A DNA stretch of 64,000 nucleotides from Francisella philomiragia subsp. philomiragia ATCC 25015 (GCF_000156715.1 NZ_DS999316.1:596667-660666); one strand, 5' to 3'; counted from the stretch's first letter, positions 1 to 10,172 are shown. The notes: generated by a model from the letters alone, not told the origin. Numbers and translations are program-made.

Positions 1-51
1 AGCACCTTAATTTATATTAAATATTTTGTTTTTTAATAATTATCTTAATCA

Positions 52-60
52 TGATATAAT
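52..60 (+). promoter_or_regulatory. Extended -10 promoter of pilB (candidate)
   Basis: TGATATAAT at 52-60 matches the extended -10 consensus (TG-n-TATAAT) perfectly. There is no good -35 box 16-18 bases upstream, which is tolerated by extended -10 promoters. Transcription would start near base 67, giving a short leader before the pilB ATG at 93. No Shine-Dalgarno motif is visible in that leader. The call rests on sequence match only. Confidence 0.5.
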
Positions 61-92
61 TTTCATTAATTTTGTGATTTATTTTAGTATAA

Positions 93-1871
93 ATGATTGA
101 CAGTCCGTATATTAATAAGAAGCTGGCTTCTTTATTACTACATCGTAAACTCATAACAAGACAGCAGCTTGAAGAAATAAGCTTAGATAAGTCACTGGCT
201 AAACAAGACTTTTTAGACTACTTAATAGATCATGAATTAATTGATAGTAAATCATTTATGATTGAGTCAGCGACTTTACTGCGCTTACAGTATATTGACT
301 TAACTGCTATAAACGTAAAATTTTTACCTCAAGATTATTTTGATACCGAATTTTGTAATGAAAATAAATGCTTACCTCTATTCAAAAGAAAGAAAAGTGT
401 GTATGTAGCAATAGCAAACCCTATCGATAGTCAAAAAATATTAAAAAAACTTCGTAGTAAATATGATTACTCTTTTACTTTAGTAGTTGGAGAAATAAAT
501 CTTATTCGAGAGAAAATTGAAGAATATGATCAATATCTGAAAGATGAAGGACATGTCGAGAGCGAGTCAAAACTTGAAGAGCAGATGAATGCAGGTGGAG
601 AACTTGATATCGATTTTGTTGATGAAGGTGAACGCGAAGGTGATGCTATAATAGGAAGTGGTGAAGATGAAGAAGCTCCTATTATTAGATTTATTAATAA
701 TACAATTGTTGATGCAATACAAAAAGGAGCATCAGATATACACTTTGAACCATATGAGAAAAACTTCCGTATAAGATACAGAATAGATGGTTTATTAATA
801 GAAACTTTTAATACTAAAAAAAATCTCGGTCCCAAAGTTATATCGAGACTAAAAATCATGTCTAGTTTAGATATTGCAGAGAAGAGGATTCCTCAAGATG
901 GTAAATTTAAAATCTCTCTTTCACGAGAAAAAGCCATCGATTTTCGTGTTAGTACATGTCCAATAAGTTTTGGTGAAAAAGTTGTACTTCGTATCCTTGA
1001 CTCTAGCTCAACTCAAATACCTATTGAACAATTAGGTTTCTCAGAAACTCAAAAAGAGACATACTTAAAGTACATCAAACAGCCTCAAGGCATGGTATTA
1101 GTAACAGGTCCGACAGGTTCAGGTAAAACAGTTACGCTATATACAGGGATTAACATTCTTAATAAACCTGAGAAAAATATTTCTACAGCTGAGGATCCTG
1201 TTGAGCTTTTTGTAAAAGGTATCAACCAAGTTAATGTTAATAATAAACAAGGTCTAACATTTGCCGCAGCTCTTAAATCATTCTTACGTCAAGATCCCGA
1301 TATAATCATGGTTGGTGAGATCAGGGATATTGAAACAGGCTCAATTGCGATTAAAGCATCTCAGACAGGTCACTTAGTTATGTCAACTCTACATACCAAT
1401 AGTGCTCCAGAAACACTAAACAGATTAGTAGACATGGGATTGCCTAGATATAATATTGCTACTTCTGTAACATTAATTATTGCACAGCGTCTAACTAGAA
1501 AACTTTGTCCAAAATGTAAACTAGAAGATACAGAAACTGAATTTAAATTACTTGTTCAAGATAGTGGTCTTAATGATGAAATTTTAATGAAAACTTTTGG
1601 TACAACACTTGAAAAAGTGCAAAATTCAAAAATATATAAGCCCAATCCTAAAGGTTGTCCAAGATGTTTCAAAGGCTACAAGGGAAGACTTGGTTTATAT
1701 GAGGTGATGCCTGTTTCTAGAGAAATTGCCAGAATGATACTAGAAGATAAAAACACTATGGATCTAGCAACACAAGCACAAAAAGAAGGTATTGCTACAG
1801 TAAGACAATCTGCCCTTGTGAGAGTTTCGGAAGGGTTAACATCTATGGAAGAGGCTTACAGAGTAAGTTAA
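93..1871 (+). CDS. pilB: Type IV pilus assembly ATPase PilB
   Basis: This is the cytoplasmic hexameric GspE/PilB-family ATPase that powers pilus extension. The N-terminal ~150 residues form the MshEN/GspE-N region, followed by an acidic linker (about 157-195). The ATPase core shows GASDIHFEP (212-220), Walker A GPTGSGKT (339-346), the Walker B segment DPDIIMVGEIRD (401-412) and the His-box STLHTN (431-436). The zinc-binding pairs CPKC (472-475) and CPRC (522-525) are intact. At 592 residues it has the usual length. pilC follows after 10 bases, so the two form one transcription unit. No pilin peptidase or major pilin gene lies next to them. Confidence 0.96.
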   Translation: MIDSPYINKKLASLLLHRKLITRQQLEEISLDKSLAKQDFLDYLIDHELIDSKSFMIESATLLRLQYIDLTAINVKFLPQDYFDTEFCNENKCLPLFKRKKSVYVAIANPIDSQKILKKLRSKYDYSFTLVVGEINLIREKIEEYDQYLKDEGHVESESKLEEQMNAGGELDIDFVDEGEREGDAIIGSGEDEEAPIIRFINNTIVDAIQKGASDIHFEPYEKNFRIRYRIDGLLIETFNTKKNLGPKVISRLKIMSSLDIAEKRIPQDGKFKISLSREKAIDFRVSTCPISFGEKVVLRILDSSSTQIPIEQLGFSETQKETYLKYIKQPQGMVLVTGPTGSGKTVTLYTGINILNKPEKNISTAEDPVELFVKGINQVNVNNKQGLTFAAALKSFLRQDPDIIMVGEIRDIETGSIAIKASQTGHLVMSTLHTNSAPETLNRLVDMGLPRYNIATSVTLIIAQRLTRKLCPKCKLEDTETEFKLLVQDSGLNDEILMKTFGTTLEKVQNSKIYKPNPKGCPRCFKGYKGRLGLYEVMPVSREIARMILEDKNTMDLATQAQKEGIATVRQSALVRVSEGLTSMEEAYRVS

Positions 1872-1881
1872 AGGAATAAAT

Positions 1882-3114
1882 ATGCTATTTGGAAATAAAA
1901 ACAAGAATAAAATAACTATTATATCTTGGAGTTTTAAGGCCAAACTTAAAAATGGTAAAACGATAAAAGGAGTTATTGATGCTGATACTAAGGAAAAAGC
2001 AGAAATTCAAATAAGGCAAAAAGGTTACTCCGATATAAAAGTAAAAAAACAACCCAAGGACTTATTCCCTAAGAAAATATCTTACAAAGATATTACTGAA
2101 ATGACTCGTCAGCTAGCTACAATGACTAAAGCTGGTATCCCTATTATTAAATCATTTGAAGTATTTATAATGGGTATACGTAAGCATCCTCGTCTAAAAA
2201 TACTAGCTATTCAAATTAAACAAGCAATTGAAGGTGGAGAATCATTTTCAAAAGCATTGAGTAATTTCCCAAAAGTATTTGATAAACTATACGTCGGACT
2301 TATCACTGCTGGTGAAGAGTCAGGTAATTTAGATTTGATGCTTAATAAAATTGCAGATCAACGTGAAGCATTAGAAAGTATAAAGAAGAAAGTTAAAAAA
2401 GCCCTCTCTTATCCTATTGTTGTATGTGTCATTGCTGCTGGGGTAACAGGAATACTTTTAACTTTCGCAGTTCCAGCATTCTCAGCAATGTTTATAAACT
2501 CAGGTAAACCACTCCCTGCAATTACACAAATTACAGTGAATGCATCAAACTTTATGCAAGATTCATGGTGGAAGATTATCCTTGTAATATTTGTATCAAT
2601 ATCAGTATTTAAATCATTAAAATTTAGATTTCCAAAGATACAAATTGCCCAAGATCATTTTATGCTTAAAGTACCAATAATTGGTGAAGTTATTTTTAAA
2701 TCAGCTTTAGCAAGATTTGCCAGCACTTTAGAAATTACTGTTCAATCTGGTATGAGCTTAACAAGAGCATTAGACATGGTTTCACTAGCAACAGGTAATG
2801 CAAAATATGATCAAGCAGCTATAGACATTAAAAAAAGTATTAGTGAAGGAGCATCATTTAAAGAAGCTATTGTTGAAACAGGAAATTTTCCTTTCCTAGT
2901 AGAACAAATGATAGCTGTTGGCGAAGAGTCAGGTGCATTAGAAACTATGCTTGGAAATTTAAATAGAGTGTATCAAGAAGAAGTTGACACACTTGTAGGA
3001 AGCTTAAGTTCGATGTTAGAGCCACTAATTATGATTGTTTTGGGTGGAGTTGTTGGTTTCCTTGTAGTAAGTATGTATATGCCAATGTTCCAAATGGGTG
3101 ATGCCATAGGATAA
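1882..3114 (+). CDS. pilC: Type IV pilus inner-membrane platform protein PilC
   Basis: PilC is the polytopic inner-membrane platform that couples the PilB ATPase to pilin assembly. Two tandem T2SSF domains are visible (about residues 65-190 and 270-395), each carrying the GEESG motif (ITAGEESGNLD and AVGEESGALE). Membrane segments lie near 175-205, 230-248 and 378-405. The N-terminal ~60 residues are a basic cytoplasmic arm. AAAGGAATAAAT just before the ATG is a good ribosome-binding site. At 410 residues it has the expected length. The gene ends next to a decayed reading frame rather than a prepilin peptidase gene. Confidence 0.95.
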   Translation: MLFGNKNKNKITIISWSFKAKLKNGKTIKGVIDADTKEKAEIQIRQKGYSDIKVKKQPKDLFPKKISYKDITEMTRQLATMTKAGIPIIKSFEVFIMGIRKHPRLKILAIQIKQAIEGGESFSKALSNFPKVFDKLYVGLITAGEESGNLDLMLNKIADQREALESIKKKVKKALSYPIVVCVIAAGVTGILLTFAVPAFSAMFINSGKPLPAITQITVNASNFMQDSWWKIILVIFVSISVFKSLKFRFPKIQIAQDHFMLKVPIIGEVIFKSALARFASTLEITVQSGMSLTRALDMVSLATGNAKYDQAAIDIKKSISEGASFKEAIVETGNFPFLVEQMIAVGEESGALETMLGNLNRVYQEEVDTLVGSLSSMLEPLIMIVLGGVVGFLVVSMYMPMFQMGDAIG

Positions 3115-3170
3115 AATTAGAAACTTTTATTTCCTATACTCGTTATTATGCGCATTAATTTTTTATTTCT

Positions 3171-3714
3171 ATGTCAATCCTCAAGACTCACATAACATTT
3201 TTGTCTGATATATTAAAACAATTTCAATTAGAGGAAATAGATTGAGTTTATACAAACATTAAATTATTCATAAAATATAGCACGAGCCACATAAAAATTA
3301 GCCATAGTAAATAAGAACGATGACTTTTACAATTTATTACTACTTTAGAGAAACTTATAAAAGGCAATCTAGTTATATGGTACTACAACAAAGATTAGGA
3401 TATTCAGCATACTTTTAAAGAATTTAATATCATAATCAAAGATACTAATAATAATGATGATACTTTAGAATTATCACAGAAAGAATTAGAACCAAACTGT
3501 ATAGTTTTTAAATCTAAGCATTGTAAGATTATAGCCGTACTAACCCTCTACAAAAAACATGATAATAAAGTGATATACAGAGTTTTTACAATGACGCAAC
3601 ATATAAATAATCTAAAGAAATTTAATTGCATTACTTAAGAATATTTTACTTTTAAATGGAAACAAAGACCAAGCTAAATACTCATTAGAAAGAGCTCAAA
3701 GTAAAGTTATTTAA
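3171..3714 (+). pseudogene. Decayed unknown gene between pilC and fopA
   Basis: The 670-base gap between pilC and fopA holds no intact gene. One frame starts with ATG at 3171 and reads plausible protein to 3638, interrupted by stops at 3243, 3312, 3321 and 3396 and ended by TAA at 3636. The cleanest stretch (3399-3635) encodes 79 residues including KEFNIIIKDTNNNDD and KIIAVLTLYKKHDNK. The protein-like signal then continues in another frame (3631-3714) as LLKNILLLNGNKDQAKYSLE, suggesting a frameshift near 3630. The ancestor would have had about 180 residues. I do not recognise its family. The plus-strand reading suggests it once followed pilBC, but a link to pili is only a guess. Confidence 0.6.
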
Positions 3715-3777
3715 GAGCCTAATCTGGTTTTTAGAAGATAATTAAAGCAATTAATAAGGATAAAATAAATTTGTTAT

Positions 3778-3809
3778 AAAAAAATTAAGCTTCTTCTTTT
3801 AAAGGAGCT
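3778..3809 (-). terminator. Intrinsic terminator of fopA (candidate)
   Basis: On the minus strand the last codons of fopA can fold into a 9-pair stem with one mismatch (AGCTCCTTT / GAAGAAGCT, loop AAAA). The stem runs into the stop codon and is followed by seven T residues (the A tract at 3778-3784 on the plus strand). The stem is AT-rich, so strength is uncertain. Its position exactly at the gene end supports the call. Confidence 0.45.
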
Positions 3810-4957
3810 GAAACACTAGCTTGTACGCGCTGATTACGAGCATCTGACTTATGAATACCATCTAAAGTATTTTCATAACCAAAGCCTTTAGTGATAATTC
3901 TATCATTATCTAAACCTAATTGTTTCATATAGTCAGCAACTGCTTCCGCTCTTCTCTCAGAAAGTTTTTGATTATAGATCTCAAATTCGCTTCCAGTAGT
4001 TCCTTGAGAAGCATAACCTTTAACTGTTACAGTTTTAATATCACTATTTTTTACAAAGTTGACAAATGATGCTATTGCTTCTTTACCTTTAGAGTTTAAG
4101 TTTGCGCTATCATAAGCAAATTTAGTATCTAAATAAACTGTTACATCATCACCATTCACAGTATAACAAGCAACACCTTCTTTAGTTAAGTTAAAGTTAC
4201 CTTCACACTGCTTAATACCTTGAGGTAAAACATATTTAGTCTCATCAATTGTTGGCATAGCTGTAGTTTCTGCTGCTGTAGTAGCACCATTATCCTGAAT
4301 ATTACCAGTGTCATTAGTAGTATCATCTTTACCACCAAAGAACCAAGTAATACCGCCACCAATCATATTAGTACCTGCTCTACCCTGAGCACCAGACATA
4401 CCTCTTGGAGCCATTGTCTGAATATATCTATAATCAGCACTTACCTGAACATCTCTAGAAAGTTCAAATTTAAGACCACCACCAACATCCCATGCACCAG
4501 TAGCTTGACCAGCTAAATTAGCCCAACCAGCACCGCCAGCAGCATATGGAGTAATCATAGTGCTATTACTGAAGTTTATAACACCTTCACCCAAACCAGC
4601 AAATACTCTACCCACTAACTGGTTATACTGAACAGCAAAATATTTATTGACGTTATAACCAATAGTCATGTTCGCACCAGCTCCTGAAGGAGAATTAGGC
4701 GTTCCAGCAAGACCATTAGCATCAACACCAAAGTACCACTGACCAGTTCTATCTTGTGGCCCCCAAGTGTTGTTTTTGTTAGTTAAAGAGCTATAAGTGT
4801 TAGCAAAAGGAGCAATAAAAGAATTACTTGAACTACTTTGAGTTACTGGTGTATTTGTATCTGCTGACATATCCATATTGTCAGAACCTGCTGCAAATGA
4901 AAACGTAGCTGTACCAAATAGCACTGATGTAGCGATAACAATGTTCTTTAATTTCAT
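3785..4957 (-). CDS. fopA: Outer-membrane protein FopA (OmpA family)
   Basis: This is a Francisella-type outer-membrane protein: a signal peptide (about 1-22, ending FSFA), an N-terminal beta-barrel region rich in Gly and aromatic residues, an acidic/Thr linker near 215-240, and a C-terminal OmpA peptidoglycan-binding domain (about 265-385). The domain shows FAYDSANLNSKGKEAI, KGYASQGTTGSE and the NQRVQASV end. FopA is an abundant surface antigen in Francisella. The start is the ATG at 4957, since AAAGGAG lies 6 bases upstream; a TTG directly before it is not needed. The gene has its own strong promoter (5015-5043) and a candidate terminator over its stop codon. Length (390) fits the family. 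Confidence 0.95.
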   Translation of the reverse strand: MKLKNIVIATSVLFGTATFSFAAGSDNMDMSADTNTPVTQSSSSNSFIAPFANTYSSLTNKNNTWGPQDRTGQWYFGVDANGLAGTPNSPSGAGANMTIGYNVNKYFAVQYNQLVGRVFAGLGEGVINFSNSTMITPYAAGGAGWANLAGQATGAWDVGGGLKFELSRDVQVSADYRYIQTMAPRGMSGAQGRAGTNMIGGGITWFFGGKDDTTNDTGNIQDNGATTAAETTAMPTIDETKYVLPQGIKQCEGNFNLTKEGVACYTVNGDDVTVYLDTKFAYDSANLNSKGKEAIASFVNFVKNSDIKTVTVKGYASQGTTGSEFEIYNQKLSERRAEAVADYMKQLGLDNDRIITKGFGYENTLDGIHKSDARNQRVQASVSAPLKEEA

Positions 4958-5014
4958 CAAAAGCTCCTTTAAAAACTCTTTATTTTATTTAATAGTAAAT
5001 TATAAGACTGAAGC

Positions 5015-5043
5015 ATTATACAAAATTAAAACACTCTTTCCAA
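5015..5043 (-). promoter_or_regulatory. Sigma70 promoter of fopA
   Basis: On the minus strand TTGGAA (5038-5043) and a perfect TATAAT (5015-5020) are separated by exactly 17 bases. Transcription would begin near 5008, leaving about 50 bases of leader with the AAAGGAG ribosome-binding site at its end. The -35 box lies just past the stop of the upstream ferredoxin gene, so fopA is likely transcribed independently of the suf-coaD operon. Confidence 0.75.
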
Positions 5044-5056
5044 GTTTTTTTAACTT

Positions 5057-5792
<736 letters not shown>

Positions 5793-5799
5793 AATTTAC

Positions 5800-6351
5800 T
5801 TAAAATAATCCTAGCTCTAGTTTAGCTTCCTCTGTCATTAACTCTGAGTTCCATGGTGGATCAAAAACCATAACAACATCAACCTTATCAACATTTGGTA
5901 GCATTGCAACACGTTTTTCAACATCAGTCATTAATACAGGACCCATGCCACAACCAGGAGCTGTAAGAGTCATATCTATAATCACATGAAAATTACCACT
6001 CTCCAACTTTCGAGTAACAACATTGTAGATTAAACCCAAATCGACAATATTAACAGGGATCTCCGGATCATATACTGTTCTCATTTGATCCCAAACAGCA
6101 TCCATATTTATTGGATCACCCGGCTTTATATCATAATTATCGACTGGATATTTGACTATTTGTTTACCAATCGCATCAGCATCTTTACCATCCAAGTGAA
6201 GTAAGTTACCATTTACATTTAGCGTAAAACTACCGCCTTTATCTTGAGTTACCAAAACTTCTTGACCAGGCATAAGTTCAATTTCGTTACCAAATGGTAC
6301 TGCTACAGCTTTTACTTGCCTTCTAACTATAGTTACATCTGTTGTTTTCAT
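5800..6351 (-). CDS. sufT: SufT-type Fe-S assembly protein (DUF59/MIP18 family)
   Basis: The C-terminal ~100 residues are a DUF59/PaaD-like domain with DPEIPVNIVDLGLIYNV and the Cys-containing loop LTAPGCGMGP. The N-terminal ~75 residues form the extra domain typical of the long SufT type. Such proteins help mature or deliver Fe-S clusters; the mechanism is not settled. I start it at the ATG at 6351, because TAGGGAA lies just upstream and this leaves an 11-base gap to the preceding gene. A longer reading from 6387 would overlap that gene. The position between an A-type carrier gene and coaD in the sufS operon supports the role. Confidence 0.88.
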   Translation of the reverse strand: MKTTDVTIVRRQVKAVAVPFGNEIELMPGQEVLVTQDKGGSFTLNVNGNLLHLDGKDADAIGKQIVKYPVDNYDIKPGDPINMDAVWDQMRTVYDPEIPVNIVDLGLIYNVVTRKLESGNFHVIIDMTLTAPGCGMGPVLMTDVEKRVAMLPNVDKVDVVMVFDPPWNSELMTEEAKLELGLF

Positions 6352-6362
6352 TATATAATTCC

Positions 6363-6716
6363 CTAAACTGTAAAACTTTCGCCACAACCACAGCGAGCAG
6401 ATTCATTTGGATTAGTATATTCTAACTTATATAATCCAAAGTCATGTTTAACATAATCAATTCTTAAACCATTTAAAAAATTCATAGATTTATTCGATAC
6501 AAAAAATCTCAACCCTTGCTGATCTACTACTGTTGTATCAGCAGGCTGCTGTGTAACAAAATCAATATCATAAGCTAAACCAGAACATCCCATCAGTTTT
6601 GTGCCTACATATATTCCAATATTATTAGAATCCTTAGCTAAGTGTTTTTCGAAATGTTTTGCTGCTGCGACAGTAACTTCTAAAATACTATTATTAGGAT
6701 CAAAAACTTCAACCAT
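6363..6716 (-). CDS. A-type Fe-S carrier (IscA/SufA/ErpA family)
   Basis: This 117-residue HesB/IscA-fold protein has the three conserved cysteines of the family: Cys44 in MGCSGLAY, and Cys109 and Cys111 in the C-terminal C-G-C. A-type carriers receive Fe-S clusters from scaffolds and pass them to apo-proteins in the cytoplasm. The sequence alone does not separate SufA from IscA or ErpA; the location between sufS and sufT favours a SufA-like role. Gaps are 27 bases from sufS and 11 bases to sufT. Confidence 0.92.
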   Translation of the reverse strand: MVEVFDPNNSILEVTVAAAKHFEKHLAKDSNNIGIYVGTKLMGCSGLAYDIDFVTQQPADTTVVDQQGLRFFVSNKSMNFLNGLRIDYVKHDFGLYKLEYTNPNESARCGCGESFTV

Positions 6717-6743
6717 ACTAACCTAATCCTTTTAATTATTTGA

Positions 6744-7967
6744 CTATTTTAATTGAGATATTACTTTTTTCAATGCTTTAATAAATAAGTCTACTTCATC
6801 AATAGTATTATACATACCAAATGACATACGCACTGTTGATGTAGCACCCATTCTGTATAGTAGAGGATGTGCACAGTGTTTACCTGTCCTAACACACATC
6901 CCTTTGATTGCCAACAGCTCTCCTATATCTCCGGCATTACAACCATCAACTACAAATGTTATAACACCTGCCTTATTTGGTGCTTCACCTATTATTTTTA
7001 AACCATCAATTTTTTTTAATTCATTTGTTGCATATTCTAATAATTTTTTTTCATGACTTGCGATATTTTCCATACCAACTGAATTAACATAATCTATGGC
7101 TTCACCAAAACCTATAGAACCAACTATGTCAGGTGTTCCTGCTTCGAATTTATACGGCGGTAATGCAAATGTTGTTTTATCGATTGTTACATCATTAACC
7201 ATATCTCCACCATAATTATACGGAGGCATTTTCTCTAACAATTCGTATTTACCATACAAGACTCCTACTCCAGTTGGACCATATAATTTATGACTAGAGA
7301 ATACAAAGAAATCACAGTCTAGATCTTGGACGTCAACCTTTGAGTGTATTACTGCTTGCGCCCCATCAACAACTATTAATGTCTTTGGATTAATTTTTTT
7401 GACTTCTTGTATTATCTTTTTGACAGGATTAATAGTTCCTAATACATTTGAACATAATGTCAGTGCTATAACTTTAGTTTTGTTTGTAACTAGAGATAAA
7501 AGATTCTGTATATTAAGTTCACCGTTATCTTCAACTTTTGCAACTTTAAAAACTAACTGTTTCTCTTCACAAAGTATTTGCCATGGTACAAAATTAGCAT
7601 GATGCTCCATTTCAGTAACAATAATATCATCACCACTAGAAACCATAGACTTACCAATAGAGCTCGCTAATAAATTGATTGATTCTGTAGTTCCTTTAGT
7701 TAATACAATTTCATCTGCTGATTTAGCATTTATAAAATGTTGAACTTTTACACGTACATTTTCATATTTATCACTTGCTTTTTGACTTAGTTCATAAACC
7801 CCTCTATGGACATTTGCATAATTAAACTTATACGCATCTGCCACAGCATCAATAACTACTTGCGGCTTCTGTGCTGAAGCTCCAGTATCAAAAAAAACAA
7901 CTGGTTTATCGTTAATAGTTTGATTAAGAAATGGAAAATTTTCTCGAATTTTTTTCACATCATACAT
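6744..7967 (-). CDS. sufS: Cysteine desulfurase SufS (type II)
   Basis: This PLP enzyme removes sulphur from cysteine for Fe-S cluster assembly. It has the PLP-lysine in SSHKLYGPTG (Lys227), the pocket motif VDGAQA and the active-site cysteine in RTGKHCAHP (Cys365). The short loop around that cysteine marks the type II SufS/CsdA group rather than IscS. Length is 407 residues from the ATG at 7967; a TTG five codons upstream (7982) is possible but has no better ribosome site. It is the first gene of an operon sufS-A carrier-sufT-coaD-ferredoxin. sufB, sufC, sufD and sufE are absent from this window. Confidence 0.94.
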   Translation of the reverse strand: MYDVKKIRENFPFLNQTINDKPVVFFDTGASAQKPQVVIDAVADAYKFNYANVHRGVYELSQKASDKYENVRVKVQHFINAKSADEIVLTKGTTESINLLASSIGKSMVSSGDDIIVTEMEHHANFVPWQILCEEKQLVFKVAKVEDNGELNIQNLLSLVTNKTKVIALTLCSNVLGTINPVKKIIQEVKKINPKTLIVVDGAQAVIHSKVDVQDLDCDFFVFSSHKLYGPTGVGVLYGKYELLEKMPPYNYGGDMVNDVTIDKTTFALPPYKFEAGTPDIVGSIGFGEAIDYVNSVGMENIASHEKKLLEYATNELKKIDGLKIIGEAPNKAGVITFVVDGCNAGDIGELLAIKGMCVRTGKHCAHPLLYRMGATSTVRMSFGMYNTIDEVDLFIKALKKVISQLK

Positions 7968-8003
7968 TGTGTGTTTGCCCAATTAAATATATAAATCACC
8001 TAA

Positions 8004-8032
8004 ATTATACTAAATTAGTATAACTTTGTCAG
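8004..8032 (-). promoter_or_regulatory. Sigma70 promoter of the sufS operon
   Basis: On the minus strand CTGACA (8027-8032, five of six to consensus) and a perfect TATAAT (8004-8009) are spaced by 17 bases. Transcription would start near 7997, about 30 bases before the sufS ATG. The spacer and part of the -10 box are covered by a perfect palindrome listed separately. Confidence 0.72.
8005..8023. promoter_or_regulatory. 19-bp palindrome overlapping the sufS promoter
   Basis: TTATACTAAATTAGTATAA is a perfect inverted repeat of 9-base arms around one central base. It lies between the -35 and -10 boxes of the sufS promoter and covers most of the -10. That is the classic place for a repressor operator. 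It does not look like the E. coli IscR or Fur consensus. Part of the symmetry comes from the -10 sequence itself, which lowers certainty. Confidence 0.5.
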
Positions 8033-8074
8033 TAAATGATATTTTTTTGATTTAAGAAAAATAGTTAAAATTAA

Positions 8075-9448
8075 TTAACATACAGGAACATTTGTAGCTA
8101 AACCACCTAAAGATGTTTCTTTATATTTACTAGACATATCTAAGCCGGTTTCATACATGACTTTGATAACATAATCCAGTCCAACAAAACGCTTCTCACC
8201 CGTATCTAGATGAGCAAGCTTTGCAGCATTTATAGCCTGTACTGCTCCCATTGCATTACGCTCTATGCATGGGATCTGTACTAAACCACCAATAGGATCA
8301 CAAGTTAATCCTAGATTATGTTCCATACCTATTTCAGCTGCTGATTCGATTGACTCAATGTCACTACCAAGCAGTGCACAATAACCAGCAGCAGCCATCG
8401 AACAAGCTACTCCTACTTCACCTTGACATCCAACTTCTGCAGCAGATATTGATGCTCCTGATTTATATAAAATACCTATAGCAGCACATACAAGTAAATA
8501 CTTATTAACTACTTTTTTAAGTTCTTGTTGATTAATAATCTCATGAGTCTGTAAATAATACTTCAATACAGCAGGGATCACTCCAGCAGCTCCATTTGTT
8601 GGTGCGGTAACTACCCGTTCACCACAAGCATTTTGCTCATTCACCGCAATTGCAAAAGCATTCAAATAGTTAAAATCAGTATTAACAATATTTTGCTCTT
8701 TAAGCTTTCTTATCATACTTGGAGCTCTTTTTCTAACTTTAAGACCTCCTGGAAGTATTGCTTCTGGACAAGTTAAACCCTTTTCTATAGATGTATCCAT
8801 AACTTGCCAAATTTCAGCTAATTTATTTAGTGAGTACTCTTCTCCATAAGCTATTTTTTCATTCTCAAACATTATCTCATCAATAGACATATTCTCTTTA
8901 TAACAAATATCTTTTAATTCCGCCATACTTGTGAATCTATAAGGTTTATTGCATTCTATTTCTGTAGGAACCTCATCTTTTCTTATTTGTTTTTTATCAA
9001 CAATAAAACCTCCGCCTATAGAAAAGTATTCCTTTTCACAAAGAAGATCCTCACCATTGAATAGTGAAAAACGCATTCCATTAGAATGTTCTGGAAGAAA
9101 TTCATTATAGTGAAATATTAAATCTTTGTCATAATCAAACTTAATTTCAAACTTTTGAGCTAGATTAAGTTTTTTTTGCTCTAAGCAGGTTTCATAAAGT
9201 TTTTTTGCTAATTCAATATCCACTGATTCAGGTAAAAAGCCCATAACCCCTAAAACAACTGCATAATCTGTTTTGTGACCTTTACCTGTAAGAGCTAGTG
9301 AGCCAAACAAATCAATCTGGACTCTAGTAGTTTCAGGTAACTTATCTTTATACAAATCAATAAAATTGCATCCAGCTCTCATAGGGCCTATAGTGTGAGA
9401 TGAAGATGGCCCAACACCAATAGAAAAAAGCTCAAAAGTACTTTCCAT
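8075..9448 (-). CDS. sdaA: L-serine dehydratase (Fe-S, single-chain)
   Basis: This enzyme deaminates L-serine to pyruvate and ammonia using a [4Fe-4S] cluster. The N-terminal beta domain opens with [18 protein letters not shown], the hallmark of the family. The alpha domain carries the cluster cysteines in [13 protein letters not shown] and [12 protein letters not shown]. At 457 residues it is the fused single-chain form. The ATG at 9448 has a near-perfect GGAGGAG ribosome-binding site. It lies 52 bases after the peptidase gene and upstream of the sufS promoter on the same strand. A catabolic role in feeding serine into pyruvate is the standard interpretation. Confidence 0.95.
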   Translation of the reverse strand: MESTFELFSIGVGPSSSHTIGPMRAGCNFIDLYKDKLPETTRVQIDLFGSLALTGKGHKTDYAVVLGVMGFLPESVDIELAKKLYETCLEQKKLNLAQKFEIKFDYDKDLIFHYNEFLPEHSNGMRFSLFNGEDLLCEKEYFSIGGGFIVDKKQIRKDEVPTEIECNKPYRFTSMAELKDICYKENMSIDEIMFENEKIAYGEEYSLNKLAEIWQVMDTSIEKGLTCPEAILPGGLKVRKRAPSMIRKLKEQNIVNTDFNYLNAFAIAVNEQNACGERVVTAPTNGAAGVIPAVLKYYLQTHEIINQQELKKVVNKYLLVCAAIGILYKSGASISAAEVGCQGEVGVACSMAAAGYCALLGSDIESIESAAEIGMEHNLGLTCDPIGGLVQIPCIERNAMGAVQAINAAKLAHLDTGEKRFVGLDYVIKVMYETGLDMSSKYKETSLGGLATNVPVC

Positions 9449-9500
9449 AAAACTCCTCCAGAAAGCTGAAATAAAACAATAAAACCACCCAAATTATATC

Positions 9501-10169
9501 TTATTTTAATCTTTTTTCTCTAACTTTCCAATCAGGCATATAGCATGAAATATAGTTATAAAATTCTTTTGAATGATTTGGATGCGTTAAATGAGCTATT
9601 TCATGTAATACTACATATTCTATAGCTTCTATATCTCTTAAAATAAGGTTGAAATTTAGATTAATTGTTTTTTTGATATAGTTACATGATCCCCAGCGAG
9701 TTTTTGTTTTTTTAATGGTTACTCTGTTAATTTCTTGGTTTGTAATTTTTAGGTACTTTGCCACTAGATTATTGAGAATAATATCTGCCTGATCTCTATA
9801 AAACTCTTCTAGCAGTTGTAATTTAAACTCTCTATTACTGATAACACTAGGATTTAACAGAAATTCAATGTAATAATCATAATAGTTAACCACATTATGC
9901 TTTGATTGAATAACTCGGATAGGATACTCTCTACCTAAAAAATAAATAAGATCGCCATCATTCAAACTATAATTATTGTAGTCAAATCTTTGATTGTTCT
10001 GCAATCTTTGAGTTTGTTTATCTATCCATGATTTCTTTGTTTGTAATAACTCTAAAATCTCTTTTTTTGCTATACCTTTCGGTGAAACTACAGTAATTAA
10101 ACCATCTTTGCTCAAAGAGATTTTAAGATTTTTAACATTTTTATAGACTATATCAACTTTATATGACAT
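9501..10169 (-). CDS. YgjP/DUF45-type zinc metallopeptidase
   Basis: This 222-residue protein has the WLM/YgjP layout: RWGSC (158-162) ahead of a zincin motif HEIAH (189-193) with a third histidine at 199 (HPNHS). In this family two His of HExxH and the downstream His bind zinc and Glu190 acts as base. The cellular substrate is not known. No signal peptide is visible, so it is cytoplasmic. The ATG at 10169 starts 3 bases after the nucleotidase stop, suggesting translational coupling; an overlapping TTG at 10172 is the alternative. Confidence 0.85.
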   Translation of the reverse strand: MSYKVDIVYKNVKNLKISLSKDGLITVVSPKGIAKKEILELLQTKKSWIDKQTQRLQNNQRFDYNNYSLNDGDLIYFLGREYPIRVIQSKHNVVNYYDYYIEFLLNPSVISNREFKLQLLEEFYRDQADIILNNLVAKYLKITNQEINRVTIKKTKTRWGSCNYIKKTINLNFNLILRDIEAIEYVVLHEIAHLTHPNHSKEFYNYISCYMPDWKVREKRLK

Positions 10170-10172
10170 CAA

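Noticed and set aside
530-859. A 109-codon minus-strand reading opposite pilB
   Set aside because: The Ser-rich text is the antisense of the acidic PilB linker; no promoter or ribosome site.
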